From contig CAVWIS010000017.1 of assembly GCA_963755055.1 (NCBI GenBank), positions 196,519-260,518 on the forward strand: DNA of 64,000 nt, in the 5' to 3' direction. Shown here piece by piece: positions 56,545 through 64,000 of this stretch. The position numbers and the translations under genes were made by a program. The notes beneath the pieces were generated by a model. It was not told the DNA's origin. It did not search any database and saw nothing but the letters and a program-made list of their open reading frames with translations. Every line of letters starts with the position of its first letter. Within the stretch, counting starts at the first letter, position 1. The stretch comes from AP-16 sp963755055 (GTDB lineage Bacteria; Pseudomonadota; Alphaproteobacteria; Rhizobiales; Xanthobacteraceae).

Positions 56545-57936
56545 GTGAAGCGCTTTTTGGAAAGACGTCGCAGCATTGCCGCGCTGTTGGCGCTGGTGGC
56601 CGCCGGGATTTGCGCGCCAGCGCAAGCCCAGACGCCGAACGAGGGCCTTCCGATTCCGGACTCGCCCCGAAACGATCTCACCGCGATAGATCGCATGTTT
56701 CGCCCGGCTTCGCCGCCGCCCCTAACACTGTTTCCTCAAATCCGCGAGCAAATGAAGGACGCACCGGCCTTCGTGCGGGATTCGACCTTCTCGATCAATC
56801 CGCGCAGCTACTATCGCGACCAGGTCACGAACTCGCCGACCGGGGCAAGCATCAATGAAGCCTGGGCTAGTGGCGGCTCACTCGCCTTCGAGACTGGCCG
56901 GCTGTTCGATGTCCTCTCCTTCGGCACCGTCGTCTACGCGACGACCCCGTTCTACGCGCCGCTCGACAGGGGCAATACCGGCCTCCTGCAGCCCGACCAG
57001 GGCGGCTTCGCGGTGGCAGGGCAGCTCTACGGCCGTGCCCGCCTGTTCGAGGATCACTACATCACGGGTGGCCGTTACTTCTACGACACGCCGTATCTCG
57101 GGCCGTGGGACAATCGCATGATCCCCCAAACCTTCTACGGCTACACCCTGACCGGCTCATTCGGCGATCCCGAGCACGGTCCGACCTTTCGTTACGGCGG
57201 CGGCTATATCGCCACCATCAAACCCAGGGACTCGGCGACGTTCCTCTCGATGTCCCGGCAAGCGGGCGCGAATGTCGACTACGGCACGGGTGTGCTCGGC
57301 GGGCGCCTGACTTGGGGCCCGGCCTCGATCGGTGCAATCGAGTACTACACACAGGACACGCTCAACATCGCCTATGTGGAAGGCAAATATGGAGGCGCCC
57401 TACCCTGGGATCTCTATTCCATCTTGGCGCTCCAATACGCGGATCAGCGCACGGTGGGCGCCAACCTGACCAACGGCGGCAACTACTACCAGACCAGCCA
57501 GTTCGGATCCCGGCTCGAAGTCGGCAAGAGCACGGGCATCCTCACCCTGGGTTTTTCCACGGTTGGTCCGAACTTTGCGATGATGAATCCCTGGAGCGCC
57601 AATCCGATGTATACCGACGCGCAGATACAGGGGTTCCAGCGCGCCGGCGAGAACGCGCTCATGGTCGGTCTGTCGTACGTGATGACGCCTATCGGCCTGC
57701 CCGGAGTTGCCGCATCTGTCTTCTACTACAATGGCTGGACGTCGGCGGCCGCCGCAGGAGGCCCGCTCAATGAACACGAGTGGGACTTCAATCTGGAATG
57801 GCGGCCGAAGTGGAAGCCTCTGCCCGGACTGTGGTTGAGGGCGCGCTACGGCTTTTCAGACACCAACCAGAACAACATCCGCACGACAGTCGATGAAGTC
57901 CGGCTGATCCTGAACTACAGCCTCAACATCTACTGA
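56545..57936 (+). CDS. Outer-membrane porin, OprD/SphA-like
   Basis: The 463-residue protein has a signal peptide (RRSIAALLALVAAGICAPAQ) and a beta-barrel composition throughout, with alternating aromatic and polar strands (GRLFDVLSFGTVVYATTPFY, FGDPEHGPTFRYGGGYIATI). It ends VDEVRLILNYSLNIY, close to the OprD-type end DExRLxxxYxx. OprD porins admit amino acids and carboxylates. The GTG start at 56545 has GGGGGAG upstream and lies 37 bases after the serine ammonia-lyase stop, so the two form an operon; the porin may admit serine or release pyruvate. The specificity is inferred. Confidence 0.8.
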   Translation: MKRFLERRRSIAALLALVAAGICAPAQAQTPNEGLPIPDSPRNDLTAIDRMFRPASPPPLTLFPQIREQMKDAPAFVRDSTFSINPRSYYRDQVTNSPTGASINEAWASGGSLAFETGRLFDVLSFGTVVYATTPFYAPLDRGNTGLLQPDQGGFAVAGQLYGRARLFEDHYITGGRYFYDTPYLGPWDNRMIPQTFYGYTLTGSFGDPEHGPTFRYGGGYIATIKPRDSATFLSMSRQAGANVDYGTGVLGGRLTWGPASIGAIEYYTQDTLNIAYVEGKYGGALPWDLYSILALQYADQRTVGANLTNGGNYYQTSQFGSRLEVGKSTGILTLGFSTVGPNFAMMNPWSANPMYTDAQIQGFQRAGENALMVGLSYVMTPIGLPGVAASVFYYNGWTSAAAAGGPLNEHEWDFNLEWRPKWKPLPGLWLRARYGFSDTNQNNIRTTVDEVRLILNYSLNIY

Positions 57937-58039
57937 TTGCCGCTGCCGAGCCAGGCCAAGGCCTCAGCTCGCTCGTCGCTTCCGAACCGATCAGGTCCGC
58001 GATTTCGCAAGCAAGGTAACGTCTCCCCGAATACTGCGT

Positions 58040-58867
58040 TCAGCGGGCCCGACAACCGGCGTCACGAAAGATCTTCAAGGCTGCCTGCACCTGTGCGTCC
58101 GTGGGAGGCTGCGTGTTCTCCAATTTATAGTCGACGCTCAAGGTCTTCCACTTGAAGGCGCCCATCTGGTGGAAGGGCAGCACCTCGACCCATTCGACGT
58201 TGGACATGGGCGCGACGAACTTCGCCACCGTGCCGATATTGGCGGGGTTGTCGGTCAGCCCCGGCACCAGGACGAACCGGACCCACACGGGCTTGCCCAT
58301 GGCGTTGAGGCGGCGCGCAAATCGCAGGGTCGGCTCGAGCTCGGCGGAGGTCAGCCGCCGGTAGAGGTCGGGATCACCGCTCTTGATGTCGAGAATCACG
58401 AGATCGAGGTTGGCGAGATACTCGTCCGACACGCGATCGCCGAGAAATCCCGAGGTCTCGATCGCCGTATGAAGCCCCATCCGCTTGGCTGCCGCCAACA
58501 GCGCGCCGGTGAAGCCTGTTTGTACCAGGGGTTCGCCGCCCGAGATGGTGAGGCCGCCGCCCATGGCCCGCAGCATGGGGGCAAAGTCTCCGAGGCGCCG
58601 CACCGCGTGCGCCAGCTCGATCCGCGTGCCGTCCTTGAGGTGCCAGGTATCCGGATTGTGGCAGAACAGGCAGCGCAGCAGGCAGCCCGACATGAACACT
58701 ATGATTCGCACGCCGGGCCCGTCGACGGTCGACCCCGTCTCGTAGGAATGGATCCAGCCGAAACTCTTCTCCTGGCCTTCGAATTTGGCGGTTTCCGGCG
58801 CATCGGGCGACTTGGCTACGCGCAGGTCGTAGCGGCTGCCGACATCGACCATCCCTTGTTCCGACAT
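58040..58867 (-). CDS. pflA: Pyruvate formate-lyase activating enzyme
   Basis: The 275-residue radical SAM protein installs the glycyl radical on pyruvate formate-lyase. The cluster ligands are Cys62, Cys66 and Cys69 in SGCLLRCLFCHNPD, followed by GGGLTISGGEPLVQ and VILDIKSGDPDLY. The N-terminal extension of about 35 residues is longer than in E. coli PflA, but the core is standard (ETGSTVDGPGVRIIVFMSGC). It lies 11 bases downstream of pflB on the same strand and is convergent to the porin gene. Expression is expected only without oxygen. Confidence 0.95.
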   Translation of the reverse strand: MSEQGMVDVGSRYDLRVAKSPDAPETAKFEGQEKSFGWIHSYETGSTVDGPGVRIIVFMSGCLLRCLFCHNPDTWHLKDGTRIELAHAVRRLGDFAPMLRAMGGGLTISGGEPLVQTGFTGALLAAAKRMGLHTAIETSGFLGDRVSDEYLANLDLVILDIKSGDPDLYRRLTSAELEPTLRFARRLNAMGKPVWVRFVLVPGLTDNPANIGTVAKFVAPMSNVEWVEVLPFHQMGAFKWKTLSVDYKLENTQPPTDAQVQAALKIFRDAGCRAR

Positions 58868-58878
58868 CGGCCTCTCCC

Positions 58879-61147
58879 TCAGTAGGTCTGATGGAAGGTG
58901 CGGTGGATGACGTCGAGCTGCTGCTCGCGCGTGAGGCGCACGAAATTCACCGCGTAGCCGGAAACCCGGATCGTGAGCTGCGGATATTTTTCCGGGTGTT
59001 CCATGGCGTCCTTGAGGGTGTCGAGCGACAGCACATTCAGGTTCATGTGGAACCCGCCCTGGCCGAAGTAGGCGTCGAAGGCCTTGACCGCGTTGTCGAT
59101 GCCCGCTTCGCCGTCGCGCTGCGTAAGGCTTGGCGCAATGGAGACGGTATAGCTGATGCCGTCCTGCGCGTCGGCGTACGGCAACCGCGCGACCGAGATG
59201 CAGGAGGCCAGCCAGCCGTGGGTATCGCGACCATGCATCGGATTGGCTCCGGGCGCGAACGGCTCGCCCTTTTGCCGACCGTCGGGCGTGGCGCCGGTAT
59301 TCTTGCCGTACACCACGTTGGACGTGATGGTGAGGACCGACTGCGTGTGGGTCGCATTTCGGTAGGTCGGATGCTTGCGCACCTTGGCCATGAACCGCGA
59401 CACCAGTTCAGCGGCGATTTCGTCGACGCGTGAATCGGCGTTGCCGTACATTGGAAAGTCGCCCTCGATGCGGTAATCGACGGCGAGGCCCCTGTTGTCG
59501 CGGATGACGTGGACCTTCGCGTACTTGATGGCCGAAAGACTGTCCGCGGCCACCGAGAGGCCGGCGATGCCGCATGCCATTGTGCGCAGGATGTCGCGGT
59601 CGTGCAGCGCCATCTCCAGGCGCTCGTAGAAGTACTTGTCATGCATGTAATGGATGCAGTTCAAGGCATGCACGTAAGTGCGGGCCAGCCACTCCATCGT
59701 GGCGTCGAATTTGGCGAACACCTCGTCGTAATCGAGCACGTCCGATGTCACGGGCGCCGTGACCGGCGCGACCTGATCGCCGCTGAGCTCGTCGCGGCCG
59801 CCATTGATGGCGTAGAGCAGCACTTTGGCGAGGTTCACGCGCGCGCCAAAGAACTGCATCTGCTTACCCAGCCGCATCGACGACACGCAGCAGGCAATGC
59901 CGTAGTCGTCGCCCCAGTAGGGTCGCATCAGGTCATCATTCTCGTACTGGATCGACGACGTGTCTCGGCTGATGCGGAGGCAGAAGCGCTTGAAGGCCTC
60001 CGGCAGATGGCGTGACCACAGCACGGTAATGTTGGGCTCGGGCGCCGGCCCGAGATTGGATGAGCGTGTGGAGCATGCGGTAGCTGGTGCGCGTCACCAG
60101 CGGCCGGCCGTCGAGATCCATGCCGCCGATGCACTCCGTCGCCCAATACGGATCGCCGCTGAACAGCGCGTCGTACTCGGGCGTGCGCAGGAAGCGCACA
60201 ATGCGCAGCTTCTGCACGAGCTGGTCGATCAAGCTCCTGCGCGCCGCTCTCGTCAAGCTTGCCCTCGCGCATGTCGCGCTCGATGTAAATGTCGAGGAAA
60301 GTCGAGATGCGGCCGATCGACATGGCCGCGCCGTTGGCCTCCTTGATGGCCCCGAGATAGGCGAGGTAGGTCCACTGCACGGCTTCGCGCGCGGTTTCGG
60401 CCGGCCGAGAGATATCGCATTCGTAGCGGCGGCCCATCTCCGCGAGATCCTTGAGCGCGCGCATCTGCTCCGCCAGCTCTTCGCGCAGGCGGATCACGTC
60501 CTCGCTCGCCCACATGTCGTCGAGCTGGGCACGCTCGGCCTGCTTGGCGGCGAGCAGCCGGTCGACGCCGTACAGCGCCACGCGCCGATAGTCGCCGATG
60601 ATGCGGCCGCGGCCGTAGGCGTCAGGCAACCCGGTAATGACGTGGCTGCGCCGGCAACGCATGATCTCCGGCGTATACACGTCGAAGACTCCGTCGTTGT
60701 GGCTCTTGCGGTAATTCGTGAAGGCGTGGTGAACGGCTTTGTCCGGCTCGAAGCCCGCCGCCTTCAGACCAGCCTCGACCATCCGCAGTCCGCCGAACGG
60801 AAAGATGGCACGCTTGAAAGGCTTGTCGGTCTGCAGTCCGACAATCACTTCGTTATCGCGATCGATCCAGCCCGGTGCGTGGGCGAGCATGGTGGACGGT
60901 GTCGCTGCATCGACATCGAGCACGCCCTTTTTGCGTTCTTCCTGGAAATAGGGCTGCAGCTTGTCCCACACCGCCTTGGTGCGGGTCGACGGGCCTGACC
61001 AGGAACTTCTCGTCACCTTCGTAGGGCACGACATTGCGCACGATGAAGTCGCGCACATCGATGGCATGTTGCCAGCGTCCGGGGTTGAAATTGCGCCATG
61101 CCTTGGACTCGCGCTGTTCTGAGCGAAAGGCTTACCTGGTCTTGCAT
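58879..61147 (-). pseudogene. pflB: Pyruvate formate-lyase, four frameshifts in this sequence
   Basis: The enzyme splits pyruvate and CoA to acetyl-CoA and formate. Active-site residues are present: the Cys-Cys pair in GIACCVSSMRLGKQ and the glycyl radical motif RVSGYAVNFVRLTREQ near the C-terminus. Four single-base shifts near 61125, 61000, 60255 and 60055 break the frame, yet every segment between them is highly conserved and the total length (2,269 bases, about 756 codons) is normal. AAAGGAGGAGCGC precedes the ATG at 61147. I think the gene is intact in the organism and the shifts are base-calling errors. An FNR-like box lies 88 bases upstream. Confidence 0.93.
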
Positions 61148-61234
61148 GCGCTCCTCCTTTGGTGTCGTTGGCCTCGCGGGCGCTTGAAGCATAGCACTTG
61201 ACCGACGAGTCTGCGCGGCGAATGGGCAGCTACA

Positions 61235-61248
61235 TTGACCTAAGTCAT
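61235..61248. promoter_or_regulatory. FNR/FixK-like box between pflB and pta
   Basis: TTGACCTAAGTCAT matches TTGAY-N4-RTCAA in nine of ten positions. It lies 88 bases before pflB and 58 bases before pta, so one site could activate both divergent units under anoxia. A TATAG sequence at 61286 could serve as the pta -10 element. Confidence 0.55.
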
Positions 61249-61305
61249 TGTCATTGTTCCTTCACCGATGTGCGGTTAGGAATGGTATAGCAAAGGGGAA
61301 CATGT

Positions 61306-62280
61306 ATGCGCGACGTTGCCTCGAAGGCGGCTGAGCGGCCGCATGAGAAGTACGACCGCCTGATTTCAACCGCGCGCAAGCATCCGCCGGTGACCACGGC
61401 GGTGTGCCACCCCTGCGATGCGGCCTCGCTGGAGAGCGCAGTCGAGGCGTCCAAGCTTGGCCTTGTGAAGCCGGTCCTGGTCGGCCCTCTGGTGCGCGTG
61501 CGCGACGCCGCCAAGAAAGGCGGCCTCGACATCTCGGGCTTCGAACTGATCGAGTCCCTGCACAGCCACGATTCCGCGGCCAAGGCGGTGGAGCTGGTGC
61601 GCGCCGGTCGTGCCGAGGCGCTGATGAAGGGAAGCCTCCATACCGACGAGCTGATGGGCGCGGCCGTGTCGCGCGACAGGGGCATCCGCACCGCGCGGCG
61701 CATCAGCCACTGCTTTGTCATGGACGTGCCGCGTCATCCCGACGCGCTGATTATCAGCGACGCCGCGGTGAACATTGCGCCTACGCTCGAGGACAAGATC
61801 GACATCGTGCAGAACGCGATCGACCTCGCCCATGCGCTGGGCGCCCAGGAGGTGCGCGTCGCCATCCTGAGCGCGATGGAGACCGTGAACCCAAAGGTGG
61901 CGTCGACGATCGAGGCGGCGGCCCTGTGCAAGATGGCCGACCGCGGACAGATCACTGGAGCTGTCCTGGATGGCCCGCTGGCGCTCGACAATGCCATCAG
62001 CCCGGAAGCGGCGGCAATCAAGCACATCGTCTCGCCGGTCGCCGGCAGGGCAAACGTGCTGATCGTGCCCGATCTCGAGGCCGGCAACATGCTGGCCAAG
62101 AGCCTGTCGTTCCTAGCGGGAGCCGATGCCGCCGGCATCGTGCTGGGCACGCGCGTGCCCATCATTCTTACCAGCCGGGCCAATTCGCTGCCGACGCGGC
62201 TTGCGTCGTGCGCGGTGGCGGTGCTGGTGGCGGCCGCCCGGCGCGCGCAGGAAATGGCGCTCGCAAAGAGCGCGGTATGA
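61306..62280 (+). CDS. pta: Phosphate acetyltransferase (phosphate acyltransferase family)
   Basis: The 324-residue protein is the short form of phosphate acetyl/butyryltransferase, which makes acetyl phosphate from acetyl-CoA. Signature segments are PLVRVRDAAKKGGLDISGFE, ALMKGSLHTDELMGAAVSR, VNIAPTLEDKIDIVQNAIDL, and MLAKSLSFLAGADAAGIVLG at the substrate site. The relation is to the C-terminal half of bifunctional enoyl-CoA hydratase/phosphate acetyltransferases as well as Ptb. AAAGGGGAA precedes the ATG. It is followed after 15 bases by acetate kinase and divergent from pflB, so it probably acts on acetyl-CoA made by Pfl. Confidence 0.9.
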   Translation: MRDVASKAAERPHEKYDRLISTARKHPPVTTAVCHPCDAASLESAVEASKLGLVKPVLVGPLVRVRDAAKKGGLDISGFELIESLHSHDSAAKAVELVRAGRAEALMKGSLHTDELMGAAVSRDRGIRTARRISHCFVMDVPRHPDALIISDAAVNIAPTLEDKIDIVQNAIDLAHALGAQEVRVAILSAMETVNPKVASTIEAAALCKMADRGQITGAVLDGPLALDNAISPEAAAIKHIVSPVAGRANVLIVPDLEAGNMLAKSLSFLAGADAAGIVLGTRVPIILTSRANSLPTRLASCAVAVLVAAARRAQEMALAKSAV

Positions 62281-62295
62281 CGGCTGCCGTCTGAC

Positions 62296-63491
62296 ATGGC
62301 CACGCACCCAGGCTGCATCGCCGTGCTCAATGCCGGCTCGTCGAGCATCAAGTTCGCGTTGTACGAACCTGGAGCGGACGGCGGCTTGCTCCTCCGCGGG
62401 CAGGTCGAGCGGATCGGCCAGGCGCCGCGTCTGGAGGCGAAGGATGCGGCGGGCAAGCTCCTGGCCGAGCGCACTTGGTCCGACGGCAACCTCGACCATG
62501 AGGCGGCGACTGCGGAGATTATGGCGCTCGGCCGCGAGCTCCTGCACGGCCGGCCGGTGCTGGCCTTCGGTCATCGTGTGGTGCATGGCGGCACGGACTT
62601 CTCCGCTCCAGCGCTGATCGACGACAAGGTGCTGGCCAGGCTTGCCGAGCTGGTGCCGCTCGCGCCGCTGCACCAGCCGCACAATCTGGCGCCGATGCGG
62701 GCTGTCGCCCGGGCGGCGCCGCACCTGCCGCAGGTCGCCTGCTTCGATACCGCCTTCCACCGCAGCCAGCCAGCGTTGGCGCAGGCCTTCGCGCTGCCGC
62801 GCGAGATCACGGCGGCGGGCGTGCGCCGCTACGGCTTCCATGGCCTGTCCTACGACTACATCGTCACGCGACTGAGGGAGACTGAGCCGGCGTTGGCGCG
62901 CCAGCGCCTGGTGATTGCCCATCTCGGCAATGGCGCCAGCCTGTGCGCGGTACGCGATGGCAAGAGCGTGGCCAGCACCATGGGCTTCACCGCGGTCGAC
63001 GGCCTGATGATGGGCACGCGCTGCGGCGCGCTCGATCCCGGGGTGCTGCTCTATCTGATGCAGGAGCGCGGGCTCGATGCCGCGGCCATCGAGGATCTGA
63101 TCTATCGACGGTGCGGCCTGCTCGGCGTCTCGGGCATCTCCTCCGACATGCGCACCTTGCGCCAGTCGAAGGCGCCCGAGGCGGCCGAGGCGATCGCCCT
63201 TTACGTCTACCGCATCGTGCGCGAGATCGGCTCGCTCGCGGCCGCCTTGGGCGGCCTTGACGGCCTGGTCTTCACCGCGGGCATCGGCGAGCACGATGCG
63301 GCAACACGGGCGGAGGTCGTCGCCGGCTGCGGCTGGCTGGGTATTGCACTGGACAAGGCGCGCAATGCTTCGGGCAAAGGCTGCATCAGCACGCAAGCTT
63401 CGCGCTGTCGGCCTGGGTCATGCCGACCGACGAGGAGCGCATGATCTCGCGCTACACGAGCGAGTTTGTGGCTGCCGCTTCGCGGCGCTAG
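62296..63491 (+). pseudogene. ackA: Acetate kinase, frameshifted near the 3' end
   Basis: The ASKHA-fold kinase makes ATP from acetyl phosphate. It has the phosphate motif LNAGSSSIKFALYE, AFGHRVVHGGTDFSAP, the catalytic region VRRYGFHGLSYDYI, VIAHLGNGASLCAV, STMGFTAVDGLMMGTRCGAL and VFTAGIGEHDAATRAEVVAG. Near 63390 one base appears to be missing; the true end reads FALSAWVMPTDEERMISRYT and stops at 63491. The open frame as given ends at 63444 with an unrelated tail. It lies 15 bases after pta and completes the route from acetyl-CoA to acetate. Confidence 0.93.
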
Positions 63492-63519
63492 AAGGGCGCA
63501 TTTGGTCAAGTCAGCAATG

Positions 63520-63747
63520 ATCGCCAAACTCGCGGCTCCCCGAGAGGACGGAATTTCCTGTGGCGACGTTTTGATAGACCTTGTCGCGCGTCGTGTTCTG
63601 CAGCACGGTCGCCCCATCCGTCTTGGCCCAACGCAGTTCCGCGCTTCTGTTCATGTGCGTCAGATCCGAAGGGTATTGGACGGAACCGCTCGGTACAGAC
63701 GAATTCAAACCGTCCGAGGCGTAGCGTATGAAGTGACCAACACCTAA
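63520..63747 (+). pseudogene. OmpR/PhoB-type DNA-binding domain with internal deletion
   Basis: The frame encodes GDVLIDLVARRVLQHGRPIR, LGPTQFR, and then SVHVRQIRRVLDGTARYRRI, QTVRGVAYEV. These are the first strands and first helix, and then the recognition helix and wing, of an OmpR/PhoB effector domain. The part between (the LLExLMRxPGxVFSREQLL segment) is deleted. The receiver domain is absent. It is a relic of a response regulator gene. Confidence 0.6.
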
Positions 63748-63813
63748 ATTGCATACCAATCGGGGATACCCAAAATCCCTGCCTACGTTATGCAAGGTGA
63801 GGTGCGCCCAGGG

Positions 63814-63905
63814 CAATCGCCAGCAAGTCGACCGTCACGGCAAACACGCCGCTGGCCACCCGCGAAAACAATGGCCGCGCGAACGCCACGCGACTTGCTG
63901 GCGAT
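63814..63905. repeat. 16-bp perfect inverted repeat, 92-bp unit
   Basis: AATCGCCAGCAAGTCG at 63814-63829 and its exact complement at 63890-63905 enclose 60 GC-rich bases. No gene overlaps it. It could be a small non-autonomous mobile unit or a structured RNA. Target duplications are not obvious. Confidence 0.6.
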
Positions 63906-64000
63906 TCGCACTTCGATGCCTTGTGCAAGACGTAGATAGGACGGGGGAACAAGGCTTGAGGTAACAACCCAAGGGCTGGCGGCAGGAGTGTCCGTTGGAG

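Noticed and set aside
55604..56548. Plus-strand frame of 314 residues inside the serine ammonia-lyase gene
   Set aside because: Frame-shifted shadow of the conserved enzyme, rich in Gly, Arg and Ala.

Overview
The window looks like the chromosome of an alphaproteobacterium, most likely a member or relative of the Hyphomicrobiales (Bradyrhizobium/Xanthobacteraceae/Reyranella-like). The basis is the high GC content, a RIME-type palindromic intergenic repeat (1574-1680), a phasin, class III cyclases fused to AAA and TPR domains, FixK/FNR-type regulators and several small proteins of rhizobial type. No tRNA, rRNA or CRISPR array was seen.

Layout. 0.1-7.7 kb: a tartrate/D-malate dehydrogenase, a small secreted protein, a truncated ECF sigma factor, a large PAS-PAS histidine kinase with a truncated response regulator, and a class-C-like serine hydrolase. 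7.8-13.1 kb: a leftward operon of OsmC-like protein, methyltransferase, OsmC protein and flavoprotein, divergent from a winged-helix/TPR regulator. 13.2-20.8 kb: a SAM-cyclase-AAA protein, a MocR regulator divergent from a tautomerase and an alpha/beta hydrolase, a membrane protein and a GNAT acetyltransferase. 20.8-25.5 kb: a decayed mobile region with an integrase remnant, an intron-like stretch, an ISL3 remnant, a complete IS427-type element and a plasmid-type helix-turn-helix protein. 25.6-38 kb: an exported protein/HupE operon, a Rieske protein with a long helical domain, an S41 peptidase, glgC-glgA, a truncated caspase-like gene and a TPR protein. 38.4-41.1 kb: an autotransporter. 41.4-50 kb: many small orphan and exported proteins, two Crp/Fnr regulators, and two nearly identical secreted proteins in inverted orientation. 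50.2-53.5 kb: a B12-binding-type radical SAM protein and an OmpA-family porin. 54.9-63.5 kb: the most striking block.

That last block reads as an anaerobic L-serine-to-acetate route. It holds an L-serine ammonia-lyase carrying a twin-arginine signal peptide, an outer-membrane porin, pyruvate formate-lyase and its activase, then a divergent phosphate acyltransferase and acetate kinase. An FNR/FixK-like box lies between the divergent pfl and pta promoters. Four further FNR-like boxes occur in the window, upstream of the inverted secreted-protein pair, a small lipoprotein, and at the left edge. Two Crp/Fnr proteins are encoded nearby, and one has the cysteine pattern of an oxygen-sensing iron-sulfur FNR.

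Caution: at least ten otherwise well-conserved genes carry single-base frameshifts (histidine kinase, flavoprotein, OsmC-like, MocR, ABM-like, OmpA, pflB four times, ackA and others). This density suggests residual indel errors in the assembly more than true gene decay. Genes marked pseudogene for this reason may be intact in the organism.
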